Assembly: GCF_014192335.1 (NCBI RefSeq)
Contig: NZ_JACHXU010000003.1
Location: 372,001-436,000 of the forward strand
Length of the DNA stretch: 64,000 bases
Direction of reading: 5' to 3'
DNA from: Aporhodopirellula rubra
Lineage (GTDB): Bacteria > Planctomycetota > Planctomycetia > Pirellulales > Pirellulaceae
The notes under the pieces are model-generated. The model was not told the DNA's origin. It was given only the letters and a program-made list of their open reading frames with translations, and did no database searches. Of the stretch, positions 45,753 through 53,923 are shown one piece after another. The position numbers were made by a program, and so were the translations under genes. Positions within the stretch are counted from its first letter, which is position 1, and each line of letters opens with the position of its first letter.

Positions 45753-45779
45753 CGAAAAAAGCCGGCGGTTAGCCGGCTT
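45753..45779 (-). terminator. Intrinsic terminator of the phage operon
   Basis: On the minus strand AAGCCGGC-TAACC-GCCGGCTT (45779-45759) forms an 8-bp GC-rich stem with a 5-base loop and continues into a run of T (45760-45753). It lies about 55 bases after the last gene of the minus-strand phage operon and ends it cleanly. Confidence 0.8.
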
Positions 45780-45833
45780 GAAAGTTTCTCGATTTTGATG
45801 CTCGTTGACCGTCAGTCGATAAATTGCAGCAGG

Positions 45834-46244
45834 TTAAGACTCGCTGCCATCATTCGATGATTCTTCGTCGGGTTGGACTGGATGCACGACGGGATATGGC
45901 GGCATGCCTGGGTAGTACTCGCCGGGGTGCCCCGGCGGCAGGTTGTCCGGCGCTGAGTAGCCGGGCGGAACGTGATACGGATGATCGGGCGGAAGCCGCG
46001 GCCAGGTGTGGATCGGTGGCGGGGCTTCAATCACGACGGGTTCTTCGGGTTCGGGCGGCCACGGCCAATCCTTGGGCCACCAGTCGGGTCGCGAACCGGA
46101 AATTGAAGTTTCATCGTCGGTGCTGGAGCCTTCCGGCGGGTCGGGATTGGCTGGCCACAATGGTGATTCACTTCCCGGCGGATCAAACGGCGGGATGAAT
46201 GGAGGCGGCGGCATCTCGGGTTCGAATGAATCATGCGGTGTCAT
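45834..46244 (-). CDS. Proline-rich protein
   Basis: The 136-residue protein is unusually rich in Pro (more than a quarter of residues), with repeated PP and WPW clusters (PDWWPKDWPWPPEPEEP, PRLPPDHPYHVPPGYS) and an acidic Ser/Asp/Glu C-terminus. It is probably disordered. Its ATG overlaps the stop of the radical SAM gene by 4 bases, so it belongs to the same phage operon and is its last gene. The function is unknown; a virion linker or display protein is possible. Confidence 0.55.
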   Translation of the reverse strand: MTPHDSFEPEMPPPPFIPPFDPPGSESPLWPANPDPPEGSSTDDETSISGSRPDWWPKDWPWPPEPEEPVVIEAPPPIHTWPRLPPDHPYHVPPGYSAPDNLPPGHPGEYYPGMPPYPVVHPVQPDEESSNDGSES

Positions 46245-47047
46245 CGCAGGGCACTCCGTTGCAATGGATTTGGATGAACGAATTTGGTGCGGTCAGAGGG
46301 GCATAGACCGCACTGGGGAATAGCCTTGCGTTGCAAGAACCGGTGAACTTCAGCATCGCTCGCGTCGGGCGGGCAGGCATGGTAATCGCGGAATGGCTGC
46401 CACTGCGGTAGGTGGTGCAAATTCAGCTTGGCTTCGACTTGGTTGAAGTAGGCTAACGCCGGACATTTCCACAGCATTGAGCGGTAGAGCTGCGTGCAGG
46501 TCTTTTGCATGCACACTCGATAGGCCGCGGCCGGCTTTGATTCGAAAGGAATCGGCTTGCCATCCTCGACGTTGTATTGCCGCATCCAACCTCGATGCGA
46601 CTGTCGGATCTTGATTTGGATGCCCGGGTACTCTTCGCGCCATCGCCAGACGAGATGCTTCACCTCCCGAAACCGTTGCACGTAGGCTTCGTGAGTTCCG
46701 TGTTGACTGACTTCGAGGCGGCAATTCGTTTCCAGCAGGATTTCCGGCAACTTGGGAAATCGGTGCAAGAAGAAACCGTTCGTCACCAACATCAAATGAC
46801 TATCAGACCAATGCTGTCTGGCGAGCTGAATGTGCCCGATGATCTGTGGATTTAAGAGTGGCTCGCCGCCTAGCAGCGCGAATCGCGTCGGCTTCAATCG
46901 ATGCGACCAGTTCGAATACTCCACGTCGGCGTCCTCAATGGTCGGCAACTTGCCGGCGACGTGAAAGTTGCTGTAGTGGCTGCACTGCTGGCAGGAGAGA
47001 TTGCAACCATGAGCGACGTGGTATTCCAGGGCGGGCAGATCGATCAT
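46241..47047 (-). CDS. Radical SAM protein
   Basis: The 268-residue enzyme has the 4Fe-4S cluster motif CNLSCQQC near residue 15 and the SAM-contacting LLGGEPLLNP near 57. Extra Cys residues toward the C-terminus (CMQKTC, WKCPAL, YHACPP, QCGLCPSD) could hold a second cluster, as in SPASM-type peptide-modifying enzymes. It is coupled by overlaps to a glycosyltransferase gene upstream and a proline-rich gene downstream. A radical SAM gene inside a phage structural operon is unusual; it may modify a virion protein or a sugar. Confidence 0.78.
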   Translation of the reverse strand: MIDLPALEYHVAHGCNLSCQQCSHYSNFHVAGKLPTIEDADVEYSNWSHRLKPTRFALLGGEPLLNPQIIGHIQLARQHWSDSHLMLVTNGFFLHRFPKLPEILLETNCRLEVSQHGTHEAYVQRFREVKHLVWRWREEYPGIQIKIRQSHRGWMRQYNVEDGKPIPFESKPAAAYRVCMQKTCTQLYRSMLWKCPALAYFNQVEAKLNLHHLPQWQPFRDYHACPPDASDAEVHRFLQRKAIPQCGLCPSDRTKFVHPNPLQRSALR

Positions 47048-47757
47048 CGCCAGATCACCTTTTCCAATCCGTGTTTCTCGAGCCCGCGTTTCAGGAATTG
47101 CGGGCGATGTCGCTTGTAGCCAGGCGGATCGATGTGTTCATGCTTGAAGGAGTGGGAAACGTCGCAGGCCACATTGACGCCAGCGACTTTGCATCGCCAA
47201 AAGAAATCCCAGTGTTCTTCAACTTTCAGCGATTCGTCCCAACGGATCGCTTGCAGAATGTCGCGGTAGGCGACGAAGCAATTGCCGACGTAATGACACC
47301 ACCGAATCGAGCCACGTTGTTTCAGAACGCCACGATGGATACGGAGACGACGACCGTTACTTCTCAGTAATCGTGGACGCTCTTCATCGTTGCTCAGGGC
47401 AGCAAGCAGATCGATGTCGCTGTGCTTGTTGAGCTTGTCGACCAGTTCCGGAAGTCTTGTTCGCTGCGTCACCAAATGATCGTCGTCGGTGAAGACAACG
47501 ATCGGCGTCCCGCCAGCGTCAAGCAATCGATTGCGCCCGGCGGATAATCCAATGTCGAAATCTGTCTCGATCAATTGGTCCACCATCGCCGTTTCGGTCG
47601 GGCAATTGGTCGAGAATCGCAGTTCCGGCTTACCATCGTCGAGCACATGAATCGCCGGGCGATTCGTTCCGTAGTGTTCGTGGATGCTCTGCACGAGCGC
47701 GGCACAACACTGGGGTCGATGAATGGTCTTGATACAGAAGGTGACTTGATCACGCAT
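47044..47757 (-). CDS. Glycosyltransferase, GT2-like
   Basis: The 237-residue protein begins RDQVTFCIKTIHRP, has HVLDDGKPE near 35, a run GLSAGRNRLLDAG near 68 and the metal-binding VVFTDDDHLV near 85, typical of GT-A fold family 2 enzymes. It is clearly paralogous to the next gene (both share FCIKTIHRP and the DDDH motif). The ATG at 47757 overlaps the upstream stop by 8 bases. It probably transfers a nucleotide-activated sugar; donor and acceptor are unknown. Confidence 0.75.
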   Translation of the reverse strand: MRDQVTFCIKTIHRPQCCAALVQSIHEHYGTNRPAIHVLDDGKPELRFSTNCPTETAMVDQLIETDFDIGLSAGRNRLLDAGGTPIVVFTDDDHLVTQRTRLPELVDKLNKHSDIDLLAALSNDEERPRLLRSNGRRLRIHRGVLKQRGSIRWCHYVGNCFVAYRDILQAIRWDESLKVEEHWDFFWRCKVAGVNVACDVSHSFKHEHIDPPGYKRHRPQFLKRGLEKHGLEKVIWR

Positions 47758-48523
47758 GGACGATGCCACCTCCCGGGTATCGCATTGAATGGAATCCATG
47801 TTTGCGAAGGCCGAGCTTCCTGAACTTTGGCCGACAGCGCAGATCGCCGTAGTGTTTCGCTCCAACGTGGGCATGAACGACCATGCAGTCCTCCGCGACG
47901 GCGACTTTCAGTTTTTCAATGTGGCTGGCCCGATAGAAAAACTCCCAGTGTTCGTAGGTCTTGATCTCGGGATCCCATCGCAGCTTGGCCATCGTGTCGC
48001 GACGCGCGAGAAATGCGTTGCTGGACATGTCGCACCAGGCCAGCGGGCCAATGCGCCGGTGTTCGCCTCGGAACATCCAGATTCGCCGGCCATTCATCAG
48101 GGGCGCAAACAATAGTGGCCGACCGCCGCCGCCCTGTCGGACGCCGAGGATATCGATGTCATGCTCCTGAAATCGATCGTAAACTCGATTGAAGTGCAGG
48201 TCCGGAGTGACGACGTGATCGTCGTCGAGTAAGAAGATGAGCTCGGTTTCTGCGGCGTCGATCGCCGTGTTGCGGCCAACGCCAACTCCGACGTCGTGCC
48301 GGTCGAGGTTGATCACATGGCAGTGCTTGGCCATGTCGGAATATTTTTCCGAGAATCGCAATTCTGGCCGGCCGTCATCGACGACCACGATCTTGGGCTG
48401 GTTGAAGTGCTTTCGTAGCGACTGAACCAATCGATGGCATGCCCAAGGACGATGGATCGTCTTGATGCAGAACGTGATGTCGTCGGGCGTGAATGGTCTT
48501 GCTTCCACCATTGGCTCACCCAT
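47750..48523 (-). CDS. Glycosyltransferase, GT2-like
   Basis: The 257-residue paralogue of the neighbouring enzyme shows DDITFCIKTIHRPWAC, VVVDDGRPE, GVGVGRNTAIDAA and FLLDDDHVVTP, with a C-terminal segment HEEFF-like (YEHWEFFYRA) that is also present in its partner. This supports the GT2 assignment and a tandem duplication. The ATG at 48523 overlaps the end of the GT25-sulfotransferase gene. Together with it and its paralogue it forms a modification cassette in the phage operon. Confidence 0.75.
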   Translation of the reverse strand: MGEPMVEARPFTPDDITFCIKTIHRPWACHRLVQSLRKHFNQPKIVVVDDGRPELRFSEKYSDMAKHCHVINLDRHDVGVGVGRNTAIDAAETELIFLLDDDHVVTPDLHFNRVYDRFQEHDIDILGVRQGGGGRPLLFAPLMNGRRIWMFRGEHRRIGPLAWCDMSSNAFLARRDTMAKLRWDPEIKTYEHWEFFYRASHIEKLKVAVAEDCMVVHAHVGAKHYGDLRCRPKFRKLGLRKHGFHSMRYPGGGIVHA

Positions 48524-49889
48524 GCTTTCGAAGGTCTGGGTTGACGTGCGCGATGGCCGAGGCGATTTCGTCTTCGGTCGGTTCAATGCCGAGGAATTCA
48601 ATCAATTCGCCAATGACGCGATCGGGCTCCGCGGTCAGCTCGGCAAACTCGATCTTGAAGACCGGAACCTCTGGATGCGTTTCGATGAATCGATCACGGT
48701 GTTCCAAAAGGCTCCGCTGCAGACGGTCGCAAGATTCATCGTCGGCAGCGAACCACTGCCCGGCGTGCTTGCGGGAGCGATCTTGCAAACTGCGGATGGA
48801 GGCTTCGATGTCGCGGTTTACAGCGATGATTCGTAGTGAATCGCCGAGTGCCGTGTGCAGATGCTCTGCGAAACGACAGAGATGTGGATATTTTCCCCCG
48901 GCGACCGTTTTGTCACGATTGGCTTCTGACTTTCTCGTGACAACCCAAGATTTCAGTTGCTGGATCAACTGCTGGTCACTGATCACCGGATCGGTCGCCG
49001 GGAACCGCATGGCTTTCTCGCATAGCTGCGCGAGTCCAACCGCTTCGCCGCCGCCGGTCGCCTCGTAGCCACCGAGTTGGTTGCCCATGTGAACTCCGAG
49101 ATGATGCATGACCATCGCAACACATGAGGTGCCCGCGCGGTGCGGCCCGAGAACACCAAAGAATGGTGCGTCCGAGTGATCGGCGTTGCGGGCGTCGTTG
49201 AAGAACCGCGTCTGATTCCACTTCCGGCCGCAGATGTTGGATTTGGTTGGCAACTGCCCCGCCATCCAACGGTCCGGCGTATAAACCGCGATCGATTCCT
49301 TTTGAATGTTCTTGCCTTGGACCAGTGCTTCATAGCGGCGTTGAATGAAGCGACCGAGGTGATGATCGATGTGGTGTTTGTGGTGCCAGTCGTTCCATGT
49401 CAGATGCCGGTACAACGCTTTCATGTTCTCGCGACCGCGGACCATGAACGCATGGGTGCGATTGACGTTGTAGGGGCGATAAACATGTTCGCTGACCTTC
49501 TGCGGTGGATGCTTGCCGGCATAAAGGTGCTGGCCGCCGAGGTAGGCCAGTCCCCAATCGGCCGGCAACTCATCGACGAATGCGCGGAATCGCGCGGGAA
49601 AGTCCTCGGAAAATCCCGCGTCATCCTCGAACACCACATACGAATCGATCTGTTCGGTCAGGCACTTTTCCAAGATCAATAGATGCGATCGGTAGCAGCC
49701 CCACGCTCCGTTTCCGGCTCGCCATTGCGGCGGTGTGGCGACGTGCCGACCATCGATTGCCGGAAAACGCTCGGGTTCGGGTAACGGCCACGGATCGGGC
49801 AACTGTTCGAGCCATTCCCGCAATCGATCGGGCCGGCGGTCGAGGTTGATCAGGAAGCAGCGATCAACGATCGAATGGCTCTTCAGCAT
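48516..49889 (-). CDS. GT25-type glycosyltransferase fused to sulfotransferase-like domain
   Basis: The 457-residue protein has two domains. The first (about 1-230) fits family 25 glycosyltransferases: CFLINLDRRPDRL near 10, GAWGCYRSHLLILEKCL near 60 and YVVFEDDAGF near 85. The second (about 255-457) starts FFGVLGPHRAGTSCVAMVM, a P-loop of PAPS-dependent sulfotransferases, and continues with a helical domain. The fusion could add a sugar and a sulfate to the same acceptor. It follows the Cys-rich gene (26-base overlap) and lies close to the gene for the serine-rich protein. Confidence 0.75.
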   Translation of the reverse strand: MLKSHSIVDRCFLINLDRRPDRLREWLEQLPDPWPLPEPERFPAIDGRHVATPPQWRAGNGAWGCYRSHLLILEKCLTEQIDSYVVFEDDAGFSEDFPARFRAFVDELPADWGLAYLGGQHLYAGKHPPQKVSEHVYRPYNVNRTHAFMVRGRENMKALYRHLTWNDWHHKHHIDHHLGRFIQRRYEALVQGKNIQKESIAVYTPDRWMAGQLPTKSNICGRKWNQTRFFNDARNADHSDAPFFGVLGPHRAGTSCVAMVMHHLGVHMGNQLGGYEATGGGEAVGLAQLCEKAMRFPATDPVISDQQLIQQLKSWVVTRKSEANRDKTVAGGKYPHLCRFAEHLHTALGDSLRIIAVNRDIEASIRSLQDRSRKHAGQWFAADDESCDRLQRSLLEHRDRFIETHPEVPVFKIEFAELTAEPDRVIGELIEFLGIEPTEDEIASAIAHVNPDLRKHG

Positions 49890-50430
49890 CGTCGTTCGGC
49901 TCGGATGCCCCTTCGGGGAACTTTTGTTCGAACTTGCGGATGGCGGTGTTGACGAGTCCACGGGCGATTCGAGCCGTAAACCTTCCATGGGGCAGACCTC
50001 TTAATTGGGCTTCTTCGAGTAACCAGTCGACGATCGTGTCGATGTTGCGGCGGCAGCCTTTCGCACCCCAGTCGTTCATCGTGTCGACCCGGGTTTCGCA
50101 GTTGCACGTTTCGCTGGGTTTGGCAAACCAGGCCAACATGCGTTTCAGTTCATTGCCAGGACCAGGACGGAAGCGATCGATCTTGATCGTCTCGCGTTCA
50201 TCACGCTCGGGCAGATAATTGCGGAGCAGAGATTCGAGTTCGCGTGTGTCCTGTTTGCGGCGTCTCTTGTTGACCAGCGCCATGCCGATCGTGACCAGGT
50301 TGATCGCTCGTGGGTTGTCGTTCGCTTGGCAGGCATTGCAAGCCGAGGGGATTGTGCGAACCTTGCAACCAGCCATTTGCCCGGCGACTTCGCAGGCGTT
50401 GTCTTGGGTCAAGTGCGGACAGTGAATCAT
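49864..50430 (-). CDS. Hypothetical Cys-rich protein
   Basis: The 188-residue protein carries eight Cys in its first 110 residues, mainly as CPHLTQDNAC...C...CNAC (residues 4-34), and CNCE plus a later C near 110-125. This suggests one or two metal sites. The remainder is helical and basic. Such short Cys-rich proteins occur among phage tail-region genes, but I recognise no family. Its ATG overlaps the stop of the serine-rich gene by 4 bases. Confidence 0.5.
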   Translation of the reverse strand: MIHCPHLTQDNACEVAGQMAGCKVRTIPSACNACQANDNPRAINLVTIGMALVNKRRRKQDTRELESLLRNYLPERDERETIKIDRFRPGPGNELKRMLAWFAKPSETCNCETRVDTMNDWGAKGCRRNIDTIVDWLLEEAQLRGLPHGRFTARIARGLVNTAIRKFEQKFPEGASEPNDDAEEPFDR

Positions 50431-53132
50431 GCCGTCATCCCTGCAACTTGACCGTCGTAGGCTCCGGAACTGCTCGGTGGCTCGCCGGGATCTTCGCAGT
50501 CGCTATCGACTAGTTCCCAACCGCAGGACCAGATCCAGGTGCTATTGCACGGTTCACTCGATCCGCTGCTGTCCTCGGACGGTGGTTCGCTGGCACTGTG
50601 GCTCGGTCGTTCCGATCCTTCGCTGGATTCAGATCTGCTTTCGCTGGGGCGATCGGAACTATGGTCGCTGCTTTGACTCGGCCGATCGGATTCGGAGGTT
50701 GACCGATGACTTTCTGAGGGAGGCTCGCTCTGGCTCGCCGAGGAATCCTCCACGCTGGGATCGTCGACGCTGTCGCTGGGGCGGTCACTGTCTGAGCTCG
50801 ATTCAGAATCACTATGGGAGCGTGAATCGGAGCCGCTTTGAGATCCAGAATGCGAATCGCTTGTTGACGTTGAGCCTGAATCGCTTTGCGACCGGGAACC
50901 GCTTCGAGAGTCCGAATCGCTCGCCGATGATGGCTGGGACCCACTCGGTTCGCTGACGGATCCTGAGCCGGAGTCGCTTTGTGATGTTGAATCGGAGCCG
51001 CTATTGGAATCTGAAACGCTTGTCGAGTCGCTCGCCGATTCCGAAATGCTGCCGGAGCCGGAGTGACTCAGTGAGTAAGATTCGCTCGTTGATGAATCGC
51101 GTGAATAGCTTGGCTCGCTCTGTGATGCACTGGTGGATTCGGATTCGCTTTCTGACTCAGACGTTGACTCGGATTGGCTTGATTCCGATTGGCTTAGGCT
51201 GCTAGCGGACTGGCTGTCGGAATCTGAGCGTGATTGGCTTGGTTCAGAATAGGACTGACTTGTCGATTCGCTTTCCGAGTCGCTACCTGAATCACTCGAT
51301 TCAGACTGAGACTTCGAAGATTCAGAACGCGAGGAACTCCCGCTGGATAGGTCACTTTCGCTTCTGGAGCTTTCGGATTCCGATTCACTTGATTCAGATC
51401 CGGACGAACTGGCTGAATCGGATCCCGACGATGAATCTGACGATCCTGATCCGGAGGAGCTGGCGGAACTGGATGAACTGTCGACGCTCGGGAAGCTAAC
51501 CGACCGACTTGATTCGCTTTCGGATTGGCTTGATCCGGAGTCGCTGCTGCTTGCCGATGACGCGCTCGAATCGCTGGATGAGGAATCGGAGCTGGATGTA
51601 TCGGACGATTCAGACTTCGAATCGGATGATTCTGACGAGTCAGAGGATGACGCCGAGCTGTCGCTGGATGACTGGCTTGACGAGTTCGAGGATCCGCTTG
51701 ATGAACTCGATTGGCTGCTTTTGGACGAACTTGAGTCACTCGATGATGAGCTGCTGTCGGATGAAGACGAACTGGACGATGAGGAACTGCCGGAAGACGA
51801 ACTGGATGAACTCGATGACTGACTTGAGCTGGATTCCGACGAACTGACGGAACTGCTGGATGAGCTGGGACTTGATGATGACGAGGAGCTGCTGGATTCC
51901 GACGACGAAAGCGAGCTTGATGAAGAGCTGGAAAGCGAGCTACTGGAACTCGACGAAAGACTGCTCGAGCTGGATGAGCCCAGGCTGCTCGACGAACTTT
52001 GGCTCGACGATGCGCTGCTAGAGCTACTGCCGGACGACGAGTCACTGGATGATGAACTACTCGACGAGGAGCTGCTTGACGATGAGCTGCTGGAGCTTGA
52101 GCTACTGCCATCGCAGCAACGGCACCCAATCGTAAGGTAGGCCGATGTGTCCTCGTGGAAATGGCAAACGATCTGCTGCGATGCCAAGAGCGCGTAGTCG
52201 CAGACGTTGTAGACTGAAACTTTGACGCCGACTGGCCGCCACTGCGACCCGTCAAATCGCAGTTCGCGAGCCGTGCCCCAGGATTTGGCTTTGATCCGGC
52301 GGGTCGGTTTGCAGAGTAGTGTCTGCTTGGGAGGGTCGAGCACCCACGACTGGTTGCCATCGAAGGTGACCGAGAGATACTGGTCCCCGGAACCTTCGAT
52401 TGGCCCGCGAATCCGTTGGGCCGAGTGATTCCGAGCAACAATGCGGACCTGTTCACCGTCGACGTCCAACACCGGTTCGATGTTGCCGGATTGGTCCAGT
52501 CGGTGGAGATCACATGTCCCGCTGCCGGTCGTTGTGCCTTGGCGGGCGCTGATGCCGCCGACCGGAACCTTGACCAGATAGGCGATGTCGGTCGGATGGC
52601 CCACTCGGACGACCGCCCACTGCAAACCGGTTTCCGACGGATTACGTCGCCAAAGGATCTGGGCCGATCCCTCTGGTTTGGATTCCAGATAGAAACTCGG
52701 CGACAGTGATGCGTCGGCGAAGTCATGCCAGGTCTCGGTGATGTTGACTTGGGCTGCGACGACACCGTCGAAGACGACGCGACCAACCTTGTCTTCGGCG
52801 ATCGGTTCGATCGCGACGCCCACTCGCCCCGTTGAATCGCTCGCCCCGGGCTTGCCGACTTTGATTGTCGCATCGCGAACGAATCGAGCGAGTTCGACCG
52901 GACCGTCGAGCGGGTCGGTCAGTGGCTGAATAAAACCAGCGGCGCCACCGATCGGAATCGTCTGCGTTGTGATGTTGTGAACGCGAACCGTCGCCGCATT
53001 CTGCAGGTGCGTCCGTGGTCCGCCTCCACCGGGCAACCGATTCTTATGCAGTGCATCAGCCGCCGCCAACAGCCGGTTGTACTCGGTGGCGGTGATATTG
53101 TACTGGTCGCCGGGGCGAACTCGTCGTGTCAT
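50427..53132 (-). CDS. Large serine-rich phage structural protein
   Basis: The 901-residue protein has an ordered N-terminal part (about 1-335, beginning RRVRPGDQYNITATEYNRLL) with beta-rich sequence typical of phage tail or fibre proteins. It ends in a CRCCDG segment. About 520 residues (near 340-857) are almost pure Ser mixed with Asp, Glu, Gln and Arg. A C-terminal tail has Cys and Trp residues (CNSTWIWSCGWELVDSDCED). The Ser-rich part changes from poly-Ser to alternating Ser-x pairs midway. Its gene sits between tail genes and a glycosyltransferase cassette, so heavy O-glycosylation of this region is a reasonable guess. It could be a fibre or adhesin-like decoration. Confidence 0.7.
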   Translation of the reverse strand: MTRRVRPGDQYNITATEYNRLLAAADALHKNRLPGGGGPRTHLQNAATVRVHNITTQTIPIGGAAGFIQPLTDPLDGPVELARFVRDATIKVGKPGASDSTGRVGVAIEPIAEDKVGRVVFDGVVAAQVNITETWHDFADASLSPSFYLESKPEGSAQILWRRNPSETGLQWAVVRVGHPTDIAYLVKVPVGGISARQGTTTGSGTCDLHRLDQSGNIEPVLDVDGEQVRIVARNHSAQRIRGPIEGSGDQYLSVTFDGNQSWVLDPPKQTLLCKPTRRIKAKSWGTARELRFDGSQWRPVGVKVSVYNVCDYALLASQQIVCHFHEDTSAYLTIGCRCCDGSSSSSSSSSSSSSSSSSSSSSDSSSGSSSSSASSSQSSSSSLGSSSSSSLSSSSSSSLSSSSSSSLSSSESSSSSSSSSPSSSSSSVSSSESSSSQSSSSSSSSSGSSSSSSSSSSDSSSSSSDSSSSKSSQSSSSSGSSNSSSQSSSDSSASSSDSSESSDSKSESSDTSSSDSSSSDSSASSASSSDSGSSQSESESSRSVSFPSVDSSSSSASSSGSGSSDSSSGSDSASSSGSESSESESESSRSESDLSSGSSSRSESSKSQSESSDSGSDSESESTSQSYSEPSQSRSDSDSQSASSLSQSESSQSESTSESESESESTSASQSEPSYSRDSSTSESYSLSHSGSGSISESASDSTSVSDSNSGSDSTSQSDSGSGSVSEPSGSQPSSASDSDSRSGSRSQSDSGSTSTSDSHSGSQSGSDSRSHSDSESSSDSDRPSDSVDDPSVEDSSASQSEPPSESHRSTSESDRPSQSSDHSSDRPSESRSESSEGSERPSHSASEPPSEDSSGSSEPCNSTWIWSCGWELVDSDCEDPGEPPSSSGAYDGQVAGMTA
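50560..52115 (-). repeat. Serine-rich low-complexity coding repeat
   Basis: This 1.55-kb part of the serine-rich gene is made of imperfect short tandem units of Ser codons (AGC, TCG, TCC, AGT, TCA mixed) with Asp, Glu, Gln or Arg codons. Codon mixing suggests selection on protein composition rather than recent slippage. It produces long arginine- and proline-rich shadow frames on both strands that should not be annotated. Confidence 0.75.
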
Positions 53133-53923
53133 CAGTTGATGCCCAGCGCGTTAAAGTTGCCCTCCGGATAGACTTGCTCGACGTAGGCGGCAGCCGGACG
53201 GCGTAGAACGCGATCGCCGACCACCTCTTCATCGTGCCGGACCCACAAGTAGTCCCATCCCCGCTTGCTGATTCCCGAGATTGCGCCAACGGACAATGCC
53301 GGTTGATTCGGACGCGCGGCAAAGTGATAAGTGATGTCGACCCAATTCTGATCGTCTTCGCCACCCTCGCCGCCGAGAAATAAGGCTTCACCGGGTGAAA
53401 AGATCGACCAATTGGTCGAGTTCGTGCGACCGGTCATCGACACGACGGCCAACAGATAGGCGGTCGAAACCCACTCGAACTTCTTCCGCACCGAGAACTC
53501 GAATGCCGGTACAGTCACATCGACGCCTTCGACACCGGAGTCGCTGACGCCGATCGCGCCCTGGTAGATCGGAGCGACCTTGCCCGGTGCGGGATAGATT
53601 CCGCGGGTACCGAGCGATTGATTGAGGTGCGTGGTTGCTCCGGTCGTGTTGAACGAGACCGGATCGAGCTTGGTCTTGTTGGTAGTGACGCTGACCAACG
53701 CGTGTTTGGCGTTGATAAACTCAGCGTCGATCTGCAGGTACGGAATCAGGTCCGGGAAGTTGGCTTTGTAATAGCCGTAGGCGGCGCTGGCAGCCGCCGC
53801 CGGATCGACTGCGCCACCGTTGGTCGCAACATAGGCGACGAAGTCCGAATGCGATTTTCCTCGCGATGCCTTTTCGGAGAGCGCCGCGGTCTCGAAGTTG
53901 TATCCGCCGGCCGAAAAGCTCAT
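53132..53923 (-). CDS. Putative phage tail protein
   Basis: The 263-residue product is beta-rich with no clear family. Segments such as VDVTVPAFEFSVRKKFEWV and GGEGGEDDQNWVDITYHF are typical of tail-associated structural proteins. It lies between the tape measure gene (1-base overlap) and the serine-rich gene, where distal tail or baseplate proteins normally map. No enzymatic motif is seen. Confidence 0.55.
   Translation of the reverse strand: MSFSAGGYNFETAALSEKASRGKSHSDFVAYVATNGGAVDPAAAASAAYGYYKANFPDLIPYLQIDAEFINAKHALVSVTTNKTKLDPVSFNTTGATTHLNQSLGTRGIYPAPGKVAPIYQGAIGVSDSGVEGVDVTVPAFEFSVRKKFEWVSTAYLLAVVSMTGRTNSTNWSIFSPGEALFLGGEGGEDDQNWVDITYHFAARPNQPALSVGAISGISKRGWDYLWVRHDEEVVGDRVLRRPAAAYVEQVYPEGNFNALGIN

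Noticed and set aside
50510-52873. Long plus- and minus-strand frames opposite or shifted to the serine-rich gene (Arg-, Pro- or Ile/Trp/Met-rich), and a CRISPR-like appearance of the DNA
   Set aside because: They are shadows of the Ser-codon repeats. The units are imperfect, contiguous and in frame, with no fixed repeat-spacer structure, so there is no CRISPR array.
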